This document shows, piece by piece, positions 39,601 to 43,995 of a stretch of DNA of 64,000 nucleotides. Positions within the stretch are counted from its first letter, which is position 1. Each line of letters begins with the position of its first letter. The notes below the pieces were generated by a model. That model did not search any database. It worked only from the letters and a program-made list of their open reading frames with translations, and was not told the DNA's origin. Source of the stretch: Psococerastis gibbosa (taxonomy: Eukaryota; Arthropoda; Insecta; Psocodea; Psocidae); contig OZ020485.1 in assembly GCA_963971405.1 (NCBI GenBank), positions 40,855,469 through 40,919,468 of the forward strand, read 5' to 3'. The position numbers were made by a program, and so were the translations under genes.

Positions 39601-42600
39601 TTGGTATACGGTACATACCTACAACAGTGTTGTTATTATTTATTTTCAGTTTCATTGTGGGCATATTATGAACTAATTTTCTGGCTATGTAAATGTAAGC
39701 GTATGAATGTTTTACGACAAACTTTGTTGCAGGTTCACATAATAAGACACATTGTCCAGTCTGATGACGAAGACGATGATTTACCACCCCCGCCCCCTCC
39801 CCCTGGAGACCCCCCTCCAATCCTCTATGCCACCTTCCCGTTTGGTGGCCAAGTTCAGTATCCAGGTAAGGCAATGTGCTACTTTAACTTAATGCATGTC
39901 CCAATGTTACAGAACTGTTAAAACACTTAGTTTTATTATGGAGATTTGGGATTAACATAATACCGGGGTTTATTGTTTAATATCGCATTAGTGAGGTGTC
40001 AATTGACGGTGTTAAAATATGCGTATGAAATTCCTAGTTGAGTGTAAGAGAGGGCTTTATAGCCCTAACTCCGATAGGTTGGCTTAGTAATAGAAACAAT
40101 AAAAAGTCATTTTTTTTTTAAATTCATATTTTTGTTGAGTTTTCAATTTTTTCTTCCTTAGATGTAAACACATATTAATTTATTTAAAATTCTTATTAAA
40201 TTTCCAGATTCTACCTGTACATTTTAATGTTTAATCGTATTTCCTTCAATTATTAAACAAGGCAACCATTCTCTTGTATTCCAATATTTTATTAATTTGA
40301 ATATCCCGCGCATATTTTAACACCGTCACGTGACACTTTACTAATGGGGTCATTAAAAAATAAGCCCGGTATTATGTTTATCCCGAATCGCCATAATAGG
40401 GCGGCAGACCGGTTACTTCACTACTCGTAAAAATCAAAAGACTATTTACTGCATTCAAATCATTTGCCTTCTGCTTGTTTACTTCGGAGGGCCAGGAATT
40501 GAAGAAAGGGAATGATAGAAATGAAACTAAAGTTTAAGAGGTACCTATGGTGGAAGTAGTTGTTGCAGTTTTATTTAGGATAATTAATTGTTCAATGAAA
40601 TTGAGGAGGCTTTGCCGTCGATAGTTTTATGGTTATTTCCGACCAAAATATGGAAACACAACCGCGTATAATTTTGCTGTAAGAAATGTTGCTACTGTAA
40701 ATATATTTTTTTGACCTTATTTCTCATTTGGTAAGGTGCATAAATCTGCTGCGACTACTCTCCAATAGCATTTTTGTCAATTTCTCGTAACTGACTATAA
40801 CCATAGAAATATATTAACTGGAACGGCGGGAAATACAATATCCCATACGGGGCTCCCGTTAGTCATATGAAAACTGTCAGAGATAGTCCACGCAAAATTA
40901 GAAAAGTATGGACATGGAATGTTTTGATCCTGTGCAACATTTTAAAAATATTCCTTGTACCATTTTGTGTTACCTTGTTGCATTGGATGCAAGGCATAAC
41001 AAAAATTGTGCAAAGGACATTTTTACAGTGTTGCACAGGATCAAAACGCTCCATGTCCATACTTTTCTCATCTTGCGTGGACTATACCTTGTTGCATTGG
41101 ATGCAAGGTATAACAAAAGTTGTGCAAAGGATCTTTTTTCAGTGTTGCACAGGATCAAAACATTCCATGTCCATACTTTTCTCATTTTGCGTGGACTATA
41201 CCAATGTAAAAAATATCGAAGTCTTGAACATTGCAGCATTGCAGAACGGATAATAAATAATAATAAAATATATTTCTGTTACATTGTGCAATACAAGTAC
41301 AAGAAAGCATAAAAAAAATCGTCAAATCGTCGGGTACTTGGACCCGGTCGAAACTCTGTACATAGCTTGTGCAGGCTATTCACCCAGCGAAATTGCGTAC
41401 TTGTGAAGGCCACACTAGCTGCCATATTGACAACGGTCTACAGCCCCGGGATGACTATATAACCAAGTGACCCTAGCTTGCTTTCTTATGCTTGATATAC
41501 GAATGCAGTACACATTACGTATATGATTGTACAATGCATACTACTGTACATCAATATTATGAATTCACAGTAGTGAACTTTTTAATTAACACATTTAGCA
41601 TGATTAACCATGATACAGTCTTCGGACAAATCTTTGTTTGACCTTAAGAAGAAGCTGGCCGTTGGCATTGGATCACCCCAAAAATTGTTGGTTTATATCT
41701 TATTTAATACTTAAGTCATGAAGATTAGATCTCGTCAATTGATAAAGGACTATTTCATAGACATAAGGGGTCTTCACAGTGTTGGTGTTATCGAGTTATA
41801 CCTAGTTAAGTGTGTTATATCAAGTTAAGTTAACCAAGCTAACCAGCGTGCTATCCTAAACCCACTTCCAAGTTGGTTAACTCAGTTAACTGTGCTATTT
41901 AGCTTGCGCTGCGATCGATTTGACCGCCGCCATCTTTGTTTTTGCTGATTGATTTGAAACACGCGTTTAAAATTTTGTAGTCTTTAAATGTATTTGTATA
42001 ATCTATTATCACAAGCAATTACCGTAAATACTTAAAATTATAATAACCAAAATGAACAAAAAATATAAAAAAATGTGGCACTAGAATAGAGTTCCGCCAG
42101 TTTCTTTAAACGTGTGCCACGAAAGTCTAACTACTAAACTACTACCATGTTGTTTACTCTGTTAAATATTTTCGATGTAGCATGATAACTCACTCCCGAG
42201 GTCCACTCACGATTGTGTGTTAACATGGATAGCACATTTAACTCGATAACACCAACACCGTGAAGTCCCCTAGTGCCTACGAAGAATGTTTCAGTGCAGG
42301 GTTTTTTTCCGTGAAACTAATCAAGGCCATGGAAAAATTATGAGTAAAAATGAAAAAAAAAACGTATAATATGGTGTATGAAATAATCCTCTACCAATTG
42401 AAGACCAAATCTTACCTACCTTAATTCTAATGAAAGATAAAATCCACCTGTCAACGATCAGCTTTCTCATTAATCCTCCTGTTACACATGTTTGTTTTAC
42501 GTCACTCCCCTAATGCTCAACCAAATAGTTTTATTAGGGGAAGCCCACTATCTCATTACCTATGTACTATATGTGATTTTTTATTCTTATTACTAATTAG

Positions 42601-42807
42601 TGGGATACAGAGTTATATTTTGATTTTTGATTTTTTATGGTGTTAATTGAATTAAATTTCTTTCTTTCTTTCTTCTTTCTCTCTTTCTTATGGAATTTGC
42701 TGGAAATATTAGTTTGTGACTGGTCTTTGTTTGTTTCAGTGTATCAAACGTCTGTGACGACTACAACTGTGACTACAGTTCAATTTCCTAAGCCTCCTGT
42801 TAAGTGA
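12625..42807 (+). CDS. Giant RS/Lys/Pro-rich nuclear protein, 18 exons, 2,872 aa
   Basis: Exons: 12625-12673, 17997-18096, 20681-21028, 21255-21450, 23459-23522, 23611-24299, 25250-25371, 25857-26123, 27191-27428, 28216-33182, 33829-34108, 34719-35144, 35860-36040, 37506-37666, 37951-38117, 38663-38825, 39733-39865, 42740-42807. All junction phases match and the total is 8,619 nt. The N-terminus is MVAHDAARFTTEKIKK. The protein is highly charged and mostly disordered. It has RSRSRSRGRK near exon 6, a Lys/Ser/Asp-rich centre, RS dipeptide runs across the exon 10/11 junction, Pro/His/Met-rich and polyproline segments, an R/K/E-rich helix (IQAEREKRRKEKEVRKDE) and KKGVKFADGFLPGE. The C-terminus is TVQFPKPPVK. 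This suggests a nuclear, RNA-processing or transcription-coupled role. SR-related CTD-associated or PHRF1-type proteins are candidates by style, but no RING, PHD or RRM is visible. Exons 1-2 are less certain: an in-frame ATG at 17990 or 20694 could be the start instead. Confidence 0.75.
12680..14890. other. Intron sequence without recognised content
   Basis: AT-rich sequence of the putative first intron. It contains homopolymer T near 13870-13890. Fortuitous frames at 14142-14535 lack any recognisable domain. I see no match to the other repeat families in the window. Confidence 0.45.
14905..15430 (-). pseudogene. LINE 3' fragment with RNase H/zinc-knuckle-like C-terminus
   Basis: Minus-strand residues include SRSVASFAARARTGHITTNG, YLHRFHLIESPVCRACGLAN and ETLEHILLQCSAPCTLRDKL. 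This is the 'TGH..L..YL.RF....SP.C..CG...ET.EHIL..C' pattern at the C-terminus of R1/I-type LINEs. The fragment runs into a 3' tail with the hairpin-forming GGCCTTTCGGCC and a GAAAGAAAGAAAG terminal microsatellite at about 14908. It is 5'-truncated. Confidence 0.75.
15480..16680. other. Intron sequence, nothing assigned
   Basis: AT-rich sequence. I recognise no coding exon with flanking splice sites and no repeat shared elsewhere. The minus-strand frame at 15950-16186 does not look like a known protein. Confidence 0.4.
16681..16746 (-). repeat. hAT-like terminal arm (right)
   Basis: This is the reverse complement of the arm at 8004-8075: TAACCCTTTCGTCCGCAGTG, GCCTTGTCCGCAGTCCGCA, ATCCGCAGTTTAG and CTCCCCACTG. 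It could be the other end of one large element or an independent solo end. Confidence 0.5.
16841..17630. mobile_element. Inverted-repeat element E, copy 2, interrupted by a LINE
   Basis: It has the same termini and interior as 7690-8001, in the same orientation: GGGCTCTATATTAGACAGG, ATAAGCCAAGCATTGGGTGTT and ATGGCGGTTGACAAAACCC. The two halves are separated by a LINE fragment at 16884-17381, which is flanked by an 8-bp duplication. Confidence 0.78.
16884..17381 (-). mobile_element. LINE (RTE/Jockey-like) C-terminal fragment nested in element E
   Basis: The minus strand encodes RARRLQWLGHVARMERSRAP, RGRGRPRRRWFDQAMVDLD and DRQSWRETAHDRKRWRA. These are the diagnostic C-terminal 'LGHVARM....GRPR.RW.D....D' and 'W...A.DR..WR' motifs of RTE-related reverse transcriptases. 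The insertion is bracketed by CCAATATA at 16876-16883 and 17382-17389. These match a single CCATTATA site in the intact copy of element E, so the insertion point is well defined. Confidence 0.85.
17640..17672. repeat. Inverted partner of 7513-7545
   Basis: CAAACAAAAATCTCAAAACA here is the reverse complement of TGTTTTGAGATTTTTGTTTG at about 7519-7538. Together with the elements inside, the two sites bracket 10 kb. Confidence 0.6.
17997..18096 (+). CDS. Second coding exon of the giant gene
   Basis: It encodes CHEIDPAIDIPLPNETES then TMQGLPKQSTGTIH and ends two bases into a codon at GTGAGT. The phase fits the next exon (20681), giving EKKGTMNFLEP. The acceptor (AATAATGATAG) has a poor pyrimidine tract. 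The frame stays open upstream to an ATG at 17990 (MIGCHEID), so this could instead be a first coding exon. Confidence 0.6.
18230..18460 (+). mobile_element. LINE 3' tail-like fragment
   Basis: AGTGGGCCAAAAGGCCCAAA forms a hairpin and is followed by ATTCGTCCATGTC, AAAAATAAAGACCATGG and a CTTTCTTTAC stretch. This is the reverse orientation of the fragments at 4155 and 14905. The upstream part is not recognisable as protein. Confidence 0.5.
18785..18905. repeat. Partial copy of the tRNA-related repeat
   Basis: TTGAAGAGGCAGGGGCAACC, CTCGTTATAACCG and AACTGGACTTG match, in order, the sequence at about 63685-63740. It is an old, truncated copy. Confidence 0.55.
19282..20502. mobile_element. Terminal-inverted-repeat element O, copy 1, split by repeat A
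   Basis: The outer ends are GCCACGTAGAAAATTGGC and GCTCATTTTCTATGTAGC, with CCCCAAAATTAA/TTTTGGGG just inside. Inner blocks GCAAGTTATTAAAAATTTGG and CTTAAATGACTTGCC form a second inverted pair. A whole repeat-A copy lies inside (19335-20184). An unsplit relative is at 27472-27836. Confidence 0.68.
19335..20184 (+). repeat. CTTTCCAATTTATACG repeat (family A), copy 1
   Basis: It begins GCTTTCCAATTTATACGTAG and ends near AAATTGGAAAGCATGTTCGA plus CGGACCGGTTCTTT, so the tips carry a short inverted GCTTTCCAATTTAT. Landmarks in order are GTCTGTCTGTCGG tandem repeats, GGGCAAACTACTCGG, CTAACTCAATTTGGGGGGG, AAAACGGCTCCAACGATTTC, TGCGGGGGGTCGC, TTTCTATCGATGATTTC, CATTGCATGCCCTGCC and a poly-C tract. 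No intact protein is encoded. The class is unknown; a non-autonomous DNA transposon is plausible. Confidence 0.85.
20681..21028 (+). CDS. Third coding exon of the giant gene
   Basis: After the acceptor TTTGTATTACAG, the exon reads KKGTMNFLEPGPEVGNMG and continues to ITSAEDTD before a GTAGGC donor, ending two bases into a codon. A well-placed ATG (caccATGaat, 20694) makes it a possible alternative translation start. Acidic and proline residues are scattered, and no domain is recognised. Confidence 0.75.
21060..21175 (+). repeat. Short fragment of repeat family A
   Basis: It matches the first part of family A in degraded form: TTGTGATGGTTCAAATTTTT, GGAGATTCCACGGA, CTCCCAGGACGCAAAAAG and ACGAAATGTATG. 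Confidence 0.6.
21593..22293 (+). repeat. Repeat family A, copy 2
   Basis: It has the same ends and landmarks as 19335-20184, with an internal loss around the GGGCTAACTC segment and a poly-T expansion at about 22083-22104. It ends only 27 bp before the candidate exon at 22321, so it supplies most of that exon's upstream sequence. Confidence 0.82.
22321..22491 (+). CDS. Candidate alternative terminal exon of the giant gene
   Basis: A TTTCATTTCAG acceptor is followed by ITSDKFGDIYAVIVQITHS, NEQTSLLPELLLNPMDIEK and GLGSQK, then TAG. It starts in phase 0, exactly as the donor at 21450 requires. Its use would give a short protein of about 274 codons instead of the 2,872-residue form. The skipped product (21450 to 23459) is also in phase. 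A cryptic donor (GCTGTAATT, after 22353) could make it an internal 33-nt exon. No AATAAA is obvious downstream. Confidence 0.4.
   Translation: MTSDKFGDIYAVIVQITHSNEQTSLLPELLLNPMDIEKINNVAKCPPLIKGLGSQK
22851..23381. mobile_element. Terminal-inverted-repeat element C, copy 1
   Basis: The ends are AGGGGTCTTCACAGTGTT and AACACTGTGAAGACCCCT, with further inner inverted blocks (ATCGAGTTATACCTAGTTAA, and GTTAACTTGG then AACTCGATAAC). The interior includes GCCGCCATCTTTGTTTTTG. A CTTT microsatellite (23203-23226) is present here but absent from the copy at 41766. ATT on both sides may be a target duplication. Confidence 0.82.
23459..24299 (+). CDS. Giant gene exons 5-6: first SR-rich block
   Basis: Exons 23459-23522 and 23611-24299. 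Exon 5 reads IPHQLQATVEAIEQEKRKMH (helical). Exon 6 starts DMVSMYERVPRPKQ and carries SRSRSRGRKETVARSGSGG, a partial internal repeat SRSHSRGRRDFMARAGSGN, then further RS and RK clusters up to KSE. Acidic residues are rare. Such RS blocks typically bind RNA-processing factors and are phosphorylated, so a nuclear speckle location is inferred. Confidence 0.8.
24341..24613. mobile_element. Terminal-inverted-repeat element I, copy 1
   Basis: The ends are GACCGGTACACACGGGCGAT and TCTTCCGTGTGTACTGGGCC. Shared interior blocks (TGTAGCCGTAGGGCTAGC, GACCGCAC, TGGAAAAGAC) recur at 63345-63588. The minus-strand open frame across it looks fortuitous. Confidence 0.75.
24970..25180 (-). repeat. Partial repeat family A (minus orientation)
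   Basis: It matches the first 200 bp of family A reversed: GCCAAATTTCATACAAATCC, AGTTTGCCCGCAAATCGATG, GGAATCGAAAATTTT and CTTTCCTTATACTACGTATA. It lies within the intron between exons 6 and 7. Confidence 0.75.
25250..27428 (+). CDS. Giant gene exons 7-9
   Basis: Exons 25250-25371, 25857-26123 and 27191-27428. The product has VEADKLTDWSDFKKAGYIID, then EKIGNPMPIFNYLSFPKK, SFVVVGTGTKKHFAEKALRF and HWSQSPIITDDFYYMCRSFL. It continues with ERKWYPRVDDLSF. The order and hydrophobic content make this the most likely folded part of an otherwise disordered protein, but I do not recognise the fold. At 25857 two acceptors three bases apart (TTTTTTAG and then CAG) could add or drop one arginine. Confidence 0.72.
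26164..26487. mobile_element. Foldback MITE, TWA-flanked (copy 2)
   Basis: It has GGCGGGGTTTCCACCGACC at one end, CGGTGGAAACCCCGCC at the other, and TTA on both sides (26161-26163 and 26488-26490). The interior repeats the inner arm once more (about 26380-26420, with GGTCGGTAGAATACCCGCC). This suggests nested insertion or arm duplication. It shares the ATTGATCAAAGATCATAGAG and GGCGTCATGGGATATG centre with the long copies. Confidence 0.85.
27472..27836. mobile_element. Terminal-inverted-repeat element O, copy 2
   Basis: The ends are GTAGAAAATTGGTAAC and CCAATTTTCTACG. The inner pair is AATAAGCAAGTTATTAAAG/TTAATAACTTGCTTTG plus TAGAAGACT/AGTCTTCTGCA. It is related to 20190-20502. Confidence 0.72.
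27850..28001. mobile_element. TWA-flanked foldback MITE with palindromic centre
   Basis: The ends are GGCCCGATC and GATCGGGCC with TTA on both sides (27847-27849, 28002-28004). The centre is a near-palindrome, TTATTGAATCGGCTGAC, reversed as GAGCCGATTCAATAA. It lies 212 bp before the giant exon at 28216. Confidence 0.72.
28216..33182 (+). CDS. Giant gene exon 10 (4,967 nt)
   Basis: This exon opens VKSKWDSDNEDNSC and contributes about 1,655 residues (692 to about 2346). The first half is repeats of loosely similar 30-50 residue units (RSRHEQESPDRQKN, RSRYEKEPSGKEVERD, KSKSERKSLDDSGDD), suggesting internal duplication. Near 30700-31300 are alternating poly-Ser/Asp and Lys-rich tracts around a heptad-like helix (LHELNEQKKNIKKQLAELDS). 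Next come an acidic patch (IIHDDGSGWEDEAEKG), a Pro-rich stretch (LPPSDIPLPG), KSNRWDIPSS and a VASVFEEDSDESS box. The exon closes with RS/RP repeats (SPDRRRRRSPSPRRRR). Codon use is even throughout and there is no stop. Confidence 0.88.
33240..33445 (+). repeat. Partial repeat family A
   Basis: A degraded match to the first 200 bp of family A: TTGCTTTCATATTTAGACG, GATTTCGAGATTTCAGTGGA, GGGCAAACTACTTGG, TTTGGCATGTAGG and CTCGGGACCATTTTT. Confidence 0.68.
33829..34108 (+). CDS. Giant gene exon 11: RS domain
   Basis: It completes an arginine from the previous exon and continues SRSRSRSPRGKRLRRRSRSP, then RRSRSRSPKTSKRSRSRSP and a proline-rich tail ending PPLPSVPLHQP at GTAAGT. Together with the end of exon 10 it forms a roughly 100-residue RS domain. 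Confidence 0.88.
34187..34265 (-). repeat. tRNA-like sequence, probably a tRNA-derived repeat head
   Basis: On the minus strand it reads GGGGCTTGTGGTCCAGCGG, then ACGCC..GGCGT as an anticodon-like stem and GGAGGTTCGAATCACGCC as a B-box-like block, closing AAGCCCT. The acceptor and anticodon stems pair, but the T stem does not and position 33 is not T, so it is unlikely to be a working tRNA. The adjoining 34270-34450 matches 63860-63960 and 63770-63835 in part, so it belongs to a dispersed family. Confidence 0.55.
34719..36040 (+). CDS. Giant gene exons 12-13: proline-rich region
   Basis: Exons 34719-35144 and 35860-36040. Exon 12 begins SDTPQRLSLDQRIELELGLK, a conserved-looking helix, followed by a Met/His/Pro-rich stretch (MHLPQAAMQPMAQQIVQSP). 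Exon 13 has VGNIMEVVPSIHPPPPPPPP and, after a short linker, VQVGNVLQVVPSV, an internal echo of its own start. Such proline runs bind WW, SH3 or EVH1-type domains. Confidence 0.85.
35463..35764. mobile_element. Terminal-inverted-repeat element N
   Basis: The left end is CTTTTTAACTGTATATATAT with ACAAACATGGCCAACTC inside. The right end is GAGTTGGCCACGTTTGTAAC and ATATACAGTTAAAAAG. It fills most of the intron between exons 12 and 13. Confidence 0.75.
36090..36507. mobile_element. MITE with GGCGGGTATTCCACTGGT ends
   Basis: The left end is GGCGGGTATTCCACTGGT and the right end ACCAGTGGAATACACGCC, flanked by TAT on both sides. The interior shares TTGATCAATGATCATAGAGT with the foldback family, which points to a common origin. 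Confidence 0.75.
36578..36713. mobile_element. Foldback MITE, TWA-flanked (copy 3, short)
   Basis: GGCGGGGTTTCCATTGACC and GGTCAATGGAAACCCCGCC are the ends, flanked by TTA on both sides. The two arms pair almost completely, leaving a small loop around TTTTACTGTCTTTAAT. Confidence 0.87.
37506..39865 (+). CDS. Giant gene exons 14-17
   Basis: Exons 37506-37666, 37951-38117, 38663-38825 and 39733-39865. Exon 14 is a highly charged helix (AEREKRRKEKEVRKDEREAR). Exon 15 is acidic (GQDTEDEELLLEALEPPSP) with VVVEYRDLPPAGKGILISPG. Exon 16 carries KKGVKFADGFLPGE and a basic tail (KEKRLKKKLKRKVK). Exon 17 pairs IVQSDDEDDD with PPPPPPPGDPPP. The VKFADG block is the best handle for finding orthologues. 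Confidence 0.85.
38175..38400. repeat. Dispersed repeat (shared with 4750 and 60780)
   Basis: GTCTCAGCTTGTCCATTATC, GCTTGTAGCCGGTGTAGG, TTGACATCGAGGACATATAC and GGTCCATCAAAAGTCC recur in order at the other two sites. Confidence 0.65.
38863..39002. mobile_element. Foldback MITE, TWA-flanked (copy 4, near-perfect hairpin)
   Basis: Inverted arms of about 65 bp start GGCGGGGTTTCCACCGACC and include GCAAATGACATTGACGTGG, around a small loop (ATCATTAATAAGTCTTGA). The flanks are TTA and TAA. It is 38 bp downstream of the exon 16 donor. Confidence 0.88.
39934..40398. mobile_element. Terminal-inverted-repeat element J
   Basis: Arms of about 90 bp. The left is TTATGGAGATTTGGGATTAA with CATAATACCGGGGTTTATTG and GACGGTGTTAAAATATGCG. 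The right is the reverse complement, ending TTTATCCCGAATCGCCATAA. It lies in the last intron of the giant gene. Confidence 0.8.
40883..41202. repeat. Compound direct and inverted repeat
   Basis: A unit of about 115 bp (TGTTGCATTGGATGCAAGG through CAGGATCAAAAC and GCGTGGACTATACC) occurs twice in tandem, at 40973-41087 and 41090-41202. A shorter inverted copy (GTCCACGCAAAATTAGAAAA, TTTTGATCCTGTGCAACA) is at 40885-40950. The overlapping open frames across it come from the repeat itself. Confidence 0.8.
41766..42271. mobile_element. Terminal-inverted-repeat element C, copy 2
   Basis: AGGGGTCTTCACAGTGTTGG and CCAACACCGTGAAGTCCCCT are the ends. It is collinear with 22851-23381 but without the CTTT microsatellite and with small deletions. 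Confidence 0.82.
42740..42807 (+). CDS. Giant gene last coding exon
   Basis: A TTTGTTTGTTTCAG acceptor is followed by VYQTSVTTTTVTTVQFPKPP then VK and TGA. The phase fits the donor at 39865 across a 2.9-kb intron. The threonine/valine-rich tail is unusual for the rest of the protein. Confidence 0.78.
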
Positions 42808-43040
42808 TTTTAGTAGTTTTTGTAGGCCACAGTTTTTATCATTTTGATGTATTCTAAACCTGTTTAACATTTGTTCATTCTGTAGCCTCATGTAACTTAC
42901 TGGATAATGTTGAATGATCCGTTTGTATATCAATTCATATTATAGTTACATTACAGATTTAAAGGTGAAATCTGCATGGACATTTTATGACCTATTATAA
43001 CCTAAAACTACCATGTCTACCGTATGTATGAATTGAACTG

Positions 43041-43046
43041 AATAAA
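43041..43046 (+). terminator. Candidate polyadenylation signal of the giant gene
   Basis: AATAAA lies 234 bp after the stop at 42807, within sequence that otherwise lacks coding character. Confidence 0.5.
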
Positions 43047-43929
43047 GTGACCCATAATTAGACGTACATTTAATATTCAGTAGCATTTTTGCTATTGTAC
43101 GCGGATTCATACTCAAATACTACCAGTAAAACATTTAAAAAAAAAAAGAAGAAGAAAAAGAATATGACGGCAAATTTACAATCCAGCACGCCGGGCTGAC
43201 AACAGAAAATGCGCAGTAAGTTCTGCGCACTTGACCTGGCTATCTGGATAGCTTTATTGTGACTGCGTTATTATCTTATAACGGGAACCTGCAAGATTAA
43301 TTAATCTCAGCAACAACTTTTTGCCTCTTCATTACTAGGTTAGCCATTAGGTGCGCTGACCAGTATCTCCTTGCTGTTTCCCGGAAGATGTCGTCCGTCG
43401 AGTTTATGTTCTGCGTTAATTTCGTCTTCGTTACACAGGGGGCAGGGGCGCACACATTACCCGCCTGCTAGTACCTTATATACCCGACGTATGTGTATTG
43501 CTACTATACTCCAATTTTGTTATAATGTGCTTTATCTCGTTGTTGAGAATAAAAAGTTAACAAGATCTGGTAGATAAGACAATACAAATTTAGTAAAATA
43601 TGGTCTAGGCCTAGTATATTCCTAGATTAAAATAATACTATGTTTATATCATCATCTACCGCAAGGCGATATATATAGGAGAGGAGTAAATTTGTATAAT
43701 AATTCGTGTATATTTTACATTTTTAAAGTCTAATACAGATACCTACTAATGTGATGCTAGATCGAATTCGAAATGATCGCATATAGGCTAGCAGGGTTCG
43801 AAGAAAAGAGTTGGTAGCTTAGGGCAGCTTTGGTTCTGCAACAAAGCTTTAAATTAACCGCCTGAAACAACTACCAACATTTCAAGTTTCAACACATTTT
43901 TTTTTCAGTTTACTTAAATAATTATGTTG

Positions 43930-43983
43930 GCTAAACTGTGTGAATACTGAGTTTGCGCAGCGGTCGCGCGTTTTACTTCAAAA
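43930..43983 (+). promoter_or_regulatory. Putative topoisomerase II 5' leader
   Basis: GTTTGCGCAGCGGTCGCGCG precedes the 12-nt first coding exon. This local GC-rich, CpG-containing patch stands out from the AT-rich surroundings. There is no clear TATA box. The next gene upstream ends near 43041. Confidence 0.35.
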
Positions 43984-43995
43984 ATGTCGTTAAAG
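43984..43995 (+). CDS. Top2: Putative 12-nt first coding exon of topoisomerase II
   Basis: aaaATG TCG TTA AAG then GTATTT. Phase 0 joins to GAC ATG TTC at 45645, giving MSLKDMFAKMKNGN. The start context is favourable and a CpG patch lies immediately upstream. The donor is only moderately good. Confidence 0.5.

Noticed and set aside
40867..41312. Overlapping frames with repeated FDPVQH and CTGSKRSMS blocks
   Set aside because: The residue repeats come from the direct and inverted 115-bp DNA repeats. Both strands stay open by chance.
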